Part shown: one piece after another, positions 5,126 through 9,038 of the stretch | Layout of the letters: each line of letters opens with the position of its first letter | Position numbering within the stretch: the first letter of the stretch is position 1 | Assembly (NCBI GenBank): GCA_030666765.1 | Contig: DAOUXE010000026.1 | Location: 1-9,038 of the forward strand | Length of the DNA: 9,038 nt | Direction of reading: 5' to 3' | Origin: Methanosarcinales archaeon | GTDB lineage: Archaea; Halobacteriota; Methanosarcinia; Methanosarcinales; Methanogasteraceae | Made by a program: the position numbers and the translations under genes | The notes under the pieces: model-generated | The model's database searches: none | The model's input: only the letters and a program-made list of their open reading frames with translations | What the model was told of the DNA's origin: nothing

Positions 5126-6586
5126 ATGAAACAGGTTCCAACCGGCATACCGGGGATGGATCGGATACTTGACAACGGGTTTACGCGCCCATCCACCGTA
5201 TTGATCGCGGGTACCGCTGGTACTGGCAAGACGACATTTGCGATCCAATCACTCTTCGCCGCAGCAAAGAATGGCGAGACGTGCCTTTATTTTTCAGCCA
5301 TATCCGAGCCGATTGCGATGCTCAGCGGATACATGGCAAACTTCAGTTTCTATGACCAGTCGCTCTATGAGGACGAGAATCTCATCTACTTCGATCTGAG
5401 TCATGAGATTATGAAGAATAAGACGTATGATCTGATAGACATCATCGATGAGAATGTGGAGGCGATACACCCAGACCGGATCGCTATCGACCCAATTACG
5501 ACGATGGATCTGCCTTTAAGCGATAGCGAACGCAGGCAGTTTTATTTTGATCTATTCGTCGGGATGAAAGGATGGAATTCCCTTGTGCTGGTCACTGGCG
5601 AGTTTACCGAGGGAGACGTAGCGACAAGTCCGATCAGTTATGTCGCGGACGCTATCATTTACCTGTCCAATGAATTGAGAAAGGGGTGCCGTGTGAGGTA
5701 TCTCGATGTCTTAAAGATGAGGGGACAGGATTATGCGAGCGGAAAACATGTATATAGAATCACGAGCGACGGTATCATCACATACCCCGATCCACCGGTG
5801 ATTGGTGGTATGACCGCGACACACAGACACGTGAGCACCGGCATCTCGGGACTCGACCAGTTGCTAAGCGGCGGACTGATTCACGGGACGACCACGCTTC
5901 TTACAGGTCCAAGCGGCACAGGCAAAACGACGACAGGCATGCATTTCATTCTTGAGGGTGCACGCAAAGGAGAGCCGGGACTGATCGTTACGTTTGAGGA
6001 GAACGCAGCACAACTACGAAGGAACGCAGCATCCTTCGGATGGGACCTTAAGAGACATGAAGGGGATGATATGCTGCACATCCAGTATCCGGTTCATGAG
6101 CATGTATATGCAGGAGAGAGCCTGCTCAGGATGTGTGACTGCATCAGGGAGTTCGATGTCGAAAGAGTCCTGATAGATTCGATTAATGGATTTGATGACT
6201 TCTCGCCAGATGGGGATAGTGTTGAGTACATCCAGAAATCGTCGAGGTATCTTAAATCGAGAGACATCACGACGGTCTTCACAAACGAGACAAAAAATCT
6301 CCTCGGCTCGACGAAGGTTACTGAAGGCGGTGTCTCGCATGTCATGGATACCGTTATCACGCTTCGATATGTAGAGATTGCATCGAAACTCTTAAGAGCG
6401 ATTTCGGTTTTGAAGATGCGCGGGAGTGCACATGACGCGGGCATCCATGCAACAGAGATCACAGAGCATGGCATGAAAGTCAAGACCGATGAGTCATTAT
6501 TCAAGGAGTATGAAGGCATATTCAGCGGAGTACCGACATTAACGAGAGCACAAGCATTTGGCAAGGCGTTTGGAAAAAGGAGGTGA
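5126..6586 (+). CDS. Double-domain KaiC-like ATPase
   Basis: This 486-residue protein has two tandem KaiC/RecA-type domains. Domain 1 has VPTGIPGMDRIL, Walker A GTAGTGKT (29-36), Walker B ending at D122 and a closing KMRGQDY. Domain 2 opens with STGISGLDQLLSGG and has Walker A GPSGTGKT (261-268), catalytic E291-E292 in TFEEN, Walker B ending at D351 and KMRGSAH. In domain 1 the usual catalytic Glu pair reads S60-E61, so its ATPase chemistry is probably altered. In domain 2 the region matching the KaiC phosphosites reads VTEGGVSHVMD (398-408): by eye, S404 corresponds to KaiC Ser431 and His405 replaces Thr432. This is a regulatory ATPase of unknown output. Its stop codon lies inside the ribosome-binding site of the next gene, which encodes a small membrane protein, so the three genes form an operon. 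Confidence 0.95.
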   Translation: MKQVPTGIPGMDRILDNGFTRPSTVLIAGTAGTGKTTFAIQSLFAAAKNGETCLYFSAISEPIAMLSGYMANFSFYDQSLYEDENLIYFDLSHEIMKNKTYDLIDIIDENVEAIHPDRIAIDPITTMDLPLSDSERRQFYFDLFVGMKGWNSLVLVTGEFTEGDVATSPISYVADAIIYLSNELRKGCRVRYLDVLKMRGQDYASGKHVYRITSDGIITYPDPPVIGGMTATHRHVSTGISGLDQLLSGGLIHGTTTLLTGPSGTGKTTTGMHFILEGARKGEPGLIVTFEENAAQLRRNAASFGWDLKRHEGDDMLHIQYPVHEHVYAGESLLRMCDCIREFDVERVLIDSINGFDDFSPDGDSVEYIQKSSRYLKSRDITTVFTNETKNLLGSTKVTEGGVSHVMDTVITLRYVEIASKLLRAISVLKMRGSAHDAGIHATEITEHGMKVKTDESLFKEYEGIFSGVPTLTRAQAFGKAFGKRR

Positions 6587-6590
6587 TTTT
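6579..6590 (+). promoter_or_regulatory. Perfect Shine-Dalgarno site that sets an AUA start
   Basis: GGAGGTGAT (6579-6587) is fully complementary to the 3' end of archaeal 16S rRNA. It contains the TGA stop of the double KaiC gene (6584-6586). Seven bases after GGAGG comes ATA at 6591, in frame with the following membrane-protein gene. No ATG, GTG or TTG lies at an acceptable distance downstream. Confidence 0.65.
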
Positions 6591-6863
6591 ATAGCGGATA
6601 TCGGGATCATTCTCGAGGCATATTCCTTGGTCCTTGCATCCGCCATAACGTTTTTTCTATTTGCGATTGGTAGGTTCTACCAGCTCAACGTCGGCAGGGA
6701 AACCCACTATAACTGGTTCCTGGTGCCTGTGATACTATTTCTATCGTCCGCAGTACTGTGTGTGCTCGGTTATGAAGGGGTTGTTCTCGCCGACATCGGA
6801 GCGATACTACTGAGTATACTCACAATTATATTATATAACCTTATGATGGGGGTTGAGAAATGA
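6591..6863 (+). CDS. Small membrane protein with three predicted TM helices
   Basis: I do not recognise a family. The product is about 90 residues with three hydrophobic stretches at roughly 6-28, 43-62 and 66-86, and a polar GRFYQLNVGRETHYN loop after the first. It follows the double KaiC gene with no gap, and its last codons overlap the next small membrane-protein gene by ATGA. The placement suggests a membrane partner or anchor for the KaiC-like ATPase. Start choice: the strong GGAGGTGAT points at ATA 6591. The alternative TTG codons (6558 and 6570) lie upstream of that ribosome site inside the KaiC gene and would give a charged extension (ARRLEKGGDF) with no site of its own. Confidence 0.75.
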   Translation: MADIGIILEAYSLVLASAITFFLFAIGRFYQLNVGRETHYNWFLVPVILFLSSAVLCVLGYEGVVLADIGAILLSILTIILYNLMMGVEK

Positions 6864-7168
6864 TCTCTGCCATTATGTGGGCGGTCGTGGTCGTTGCGCT
6901 TATGGTTGCATTCTATGCGCTTGCACGGTTCAGCGAGGAACTTGGCGAAGCTCTGCGTATAAGATCGTATTACCTCTTATATTATGCTGCGTTGCTCTTT
7001 CTTTTCATCGGAATCCAGATGAGATTGCTAGGTACGGTGGCGCCCAATCTTGCTTTTAAATATATATACTGGCACGAGGCGATTGTGGCAATCGGGGTGA
7101 TGATCGCACTGATAACTACAATCGTATACTGGGGCTGGCTTCTAAGCGATCACCGAAAAATGAAGTAG
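6860..7168 (+). CDS. Small membrane protein with three predicted TM helices
   Basis: This 102-residue hydrophobic protein has three predicted helices at about 3-22, 37-57 and 72-97. It has a basic/acidic loop, RFSEELGEALRIRS, after helix 1 and a positively charged tail, SDHRKMK, which suggests a cytoplasmic C-terminus. The ATG overlaps the preceding stop (ATGA), so translation is probably coupled. It resembles the upstream 90-residue protein in size and topology, so the two may pair into a six-helix unit. No enzyme motif is visible and I cannot name a family. By position it is the last gene of the double-KaiC operon and converges on the WWD-domain membrane protein gene 70 bases downstream. 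Confidence 0.8.
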   Translation: MISAIMWAVVVVALMVAFYALARFSEELGEALRIRSYYLLYYAALLFLFIGIQMRLLGTVAPNLAFKYIYWHEAIVAIGVMIALITTIVYWGWLLSDHRKMK

Positions 7169-7237
7169 TAATGTCCGGCTTACGACTCCATATCTCCGGT
7201 ATTCGCGATTCGTTACGAGAAAGCCGCTCCCCCGCGT

Positions 7238-8497
7238 TCATATCAGCCGGTAGATGCAGACACCTTCGTTCTCGAATATCTTCTCAAAAGCCTCCATTTC
7301 AGATCCACTTATAAATCTGTGGTACATCGACCCTTCATATTCATATATAGATTCCGTGTCCAGTGCTTCTGTCATAGCCCAGAACAAGCCCGGCCCATAG
7401 TATCTTGGAACATATATAATTGTTGTGCCGTACTCTTCAGATATTCCTTTCGCCTCATCAGCCGAATCCGTCGCAAAGAACCGCGCAACATCTGCCACCC
7501 GATCAACAGGTTCGAATTTGTTGATGGAGGTCGGTCGTGCGACCGTGTGCTCGATGCGTTCAGAGGCGTAGCATATCACCGGAGTCTTGCCTGCCGCCTC
7601 TATCTCAAGTGCTGGGTCCCACCACGCCATGATCACCGCGGTGTCGGTCTCGCTTAAGAACCGGATCGCATCATAAGTATCTTGCGAGACGAAGCGACCC
7701 GATGTGGAATCCTTCGAATCGATGAAATAAGGAACATTCTGACCCTGCATCCATGTACCCTGCGTAAAATCACCAGTTATCCGGTATAACTTGATATCCT
7801 TACCGTTTCCAAACTCTTCTACAACCATGGATGCCTTTTGCTGATTCAGATAATTGTAATAAATACCCATGCCAACAGATTCCGCCACAACAAGGAAGAC
7901 TGTGATTGCAAGCACCATGTACGGTCTCTTTCTCGATGTGTGCGAAATATCAGGTCTGCTTCGAAGCAGCACCGGAATGATCAGTAGACTTGGCAGTACG
8001 ATCAGCACTGAATATATGATGAGAGCTGGCTGGTCGAATGTGTAGTTAGAGAATGGTCCCCTGACAAACGCCATGGTACTGCTATACCGGATATGCGCCA
8101 TGTACTGGTGCAGATATGCGAAAAACATAATCGCAAGTCCGATGTTAGCCAGTGCAAGTATTTTGCAGGAACCATCATAAGAATTATCTTTTTTCACAAG
8201 GTTAAACGATAAGACAAGTGAGATGATTCCGATGGCAAGCAGCAGTCCCGATGCCACGAAGTTGATCTCCATGATCCACCACGGAAACATTCGGGTATTT
8301 GGCTCTGATAAAACTCGCAGAGCAGTCGATACAAGATAGAAAGCAAATGCAAGATGGATAACTCCAAAAAATAGTCTTGTATTGCTTTTTAGGTATATTA
8401 CAGTCCGGTTTTCATTTGAGAACATGAATCCACTCTCCTTTTTTATCTGTTCCTTCATGGGACACCACCCAAGCAGTTTCTTGATGGCTTCGGTCAT
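7238..8497 (-). CDS. DUF1673-like membrane protein with C-terminal STT3/AglB-like WWD domain
   Basis: The protein has 419 residues. The start, MTEAIKKLLGWCPM, with its GWCP motif (10-13), resembles DUF1673 proteins of Methanosarcinales. Five predicted membrane helices follow at about 42-62, 76-98, 112-133, 157-178 and 193-213. The rest (about 225-419) looks extracytoplasmic. It contains AWWDPALEIEAAGKTPVI around W292-W293-D294, then ARFFATDSADEAKGISEEYG and a closing FEKIFENEGVCIYRL. This series resembles the soluble half of archaeal STT3/AglB oligosaccharyltransferases (WWDYG, FF...EEA..IL..Y, F..VYE...IY). The canonical YG after WWD is PA here, and the transferase's many N-terminal helices and acidic catalytic loops are missing, so OST activity is doubtful. 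The ATG overlaps the upstream regulator gene (ATGA), with GGAG in front. Confidence 0.88.
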   Translation of the reverse strand: MTEAIKKLLGWCPMKEQIKKESGFMFSNENRTVIYLKSNTRLFFGVIHLAFAFYLVSTALRVLSEPNTRMFPWWIMEINFVASGLLLAIGIISLVLSFNLVKKDNSYDGSCKILALANIGLAIMFFAYLHQYMAHIRYSSTMAFVRGPFSNYTFDQPALIIYSVLIVLPSLLIIPVLLRSRPDISHTSRKRPYMVLAITVFLVVAESVGMGIYYNYLNQQKASMVVEEFGNGKDIKLYRITGDFTQGTWMQGQNVPYFIDSKDSTSGRFVSQDTYDAIRFLSETDTAVIMAWWDPALEIEAAGKTPVICYASERIEHTVARPTSINKFEPVDRVADVARFFATDSADEAKGISEEYGTTIIYVPRYYGPGLFWAMTEALDTESIYEYEGSMYHRFISGSEMEAFEKIFENEGVCIYRLI

Positions 8498-8940
8498 ACG
8501 ATCTCCTCGAGTTTGCGGAACAACTCATCAGCCATCTCCGCAGGATTTCCCGATCCCTCAAGCACTATCCCGATCTCGCGGGCATAGTCCTCCAGGAGTT
8601 CCCTGCATTCATCAAAGCGGCTGCACATATCGCAGTCGCCCTCGTGCCGGTACCATACCTGCACCCCGTGCCTTGCCGAGACGAAGATGATCGCATCGGC
8701 ATTTAATTGAACCGATCTCCCGAATAGGACGCCACGCTCGAAATTGACCTTCGTAACCTCGATGCGGTTCGACCTTGCCATCTCCAGAAGAACCCGCGAT
8801 ATCTTCGAGTCCATGCCCTGAAGTGCCTTGGAGACGGATTGGCGGCTTATGCTGAAACTTTTGGCGATCTCGACGCCTGCCATGCCACCTCTGCGCATCC
8901 GCCAGAACTCAAATTGCCGTTCGTTGAGTGGTAGGAACAT
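8494..8940 (-). CDS. Tfx-like helix-turn-helix regulator with CxxCx5C motif
   Basis: The N-terminal 60 residues of this 148-residue protein form a sigma-70-region-4-like HTH. LNERQFEFWRMRRGGMAGVE leads into EIAKSFSISRQSVSKAL, the pattern of archaeal Tfx-type regulators (LTERQ.EV...R..G.....IA..L..SR..VS). The middle (about 70-98) has strands ending in GVQVWYRHEGDC. C103, C106 and C112 form CxxCx5C, a possible metal or redox site, followed by ECRELLEDYAREIGI. It overlaps the DUF1673/WWD gene by ATGA, so it probably controls that gene. The upstream TATA box puts the transcript start at the ATG, and a palindrome between them suggests autorepression. Whether the cysteines sense metal or oxygen cannot be told from the sequence. 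Confidence 0.88.
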   Translation of the reverse strand: MFLPLNERQFEFWRMRRGGMAGVEIAKSFSISRQSVSKALQGMDSKISRVLLEMARSNRIEVTKVNFERGVLFGRSVQLNADAIIFVSARHGVQVWYRHEGDCDMCSRFDECRELLEDYAREIGIVLEGSGNPAEMADELFRKLEEIV

Positions 8941-8978
8941 CAGTCAACCTATGTAGGTTTACGTATAAAAAGTTTTCG
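8941..8978 (-). promoter_or_regulatory. BRE/TATA promoter with palindromic operator
   Basis: On the minus strand CGAAAA (8973-8978, BRE-like) precedes the TATA box TTTTTATA (8964-8971). Its centre is about 26 bases from 8941-8942, immediately before ATG 8940, so the mRNA is probably leaderless. Between TATA box and ATG lies a perfect palindrome, aacctatgtaggtt (8946-8959: AACCTA, TG, TAGGTT). Its position would block RNA polymerase entry and suits an autorepressor site for the HTH protein. Confidence 0.65.
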
Positions 8979-9038
8979 TGTAACCACTCAGTTATGTTGA
9001 TTGGTCGCACGATTGCGATTCTGTACTTTCTGGCAAGA

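Overview
The window is archaeal, and most likely from a methanogen or a methane/alkane-oxidising relative in the Methanomicrobia (Halobacteriota). It carries an archaeal-type clamp-loader small subunit, MfnB (first step of methanofuran synthesis), two archaeal KaiC-like ATPases, a DUF1673-type membrane protein of the kind common in Methanosarcinales, and TATA/BRE promoters placed for leaderless transcripts. The exact lineage (for example an ANME or Syntrophoarchaeum-like group) cannot be fixed from the sequence alone.

Layout. Positions 1-345 hold no convincing protein gene. Several stem-loops there use G-U pairs that form only on the minus strand, so a minus-strand structured RNA is proposed. 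Positions 346-606 are the divergent control region between that RNA and rfcS. A plus-strand cluster follows: rfcS (607-1575), an 8-nt-overlapping single-domain KaiC-like ATPase (1568-2296) and a two-part SAM methyltransferase (2316-3437). Next is a small orphan antitoxin-like DNA-binding protein (3463-3657) with its own promoter, then mfnB (3754-4452) behind a promoter studded with CAGTG half-sites. Positions 4453-5125 contain the decayed N-terminal part of an ISAzo13-type transposase on the minus strand and a very AT-rich stretch.

A second plus-strand operon (5126-7168) encodes a double-domain KaiC-like ATPase and two small proteins, each predicted to have three membrane helices, with overlapping or touching gene ends. 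Convergent to it, on the minus strand, a 148-residue HTH regulator with a CxxCx5C motif (8494-8940) overlaps by ATGA a 419-residue membrane protein (7238-8497). The membrane protein joins a DUF1673-like N-terminus to a C-terminal domain resembling the WWD-containing soluble domain of STT3/AglB. A perfect palindrome between the TATA box and the start of the regulator suggests autoregulation.

Most notable points: (a) two genes (rfcS and 6591-6863) whose strong Shine-Dalgarno sites point at AUC and AUA start codons; (b) the KaiC plus two 3-TM proteins operon, a candidate membrane-tethered KaiC signalling module; (c) the DUF1673/WWD fusion co-transcribed with its probable regulator; (d) the structured minus-strand RNA. 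No CRISPR array, tRNA or rRNA was recognised.
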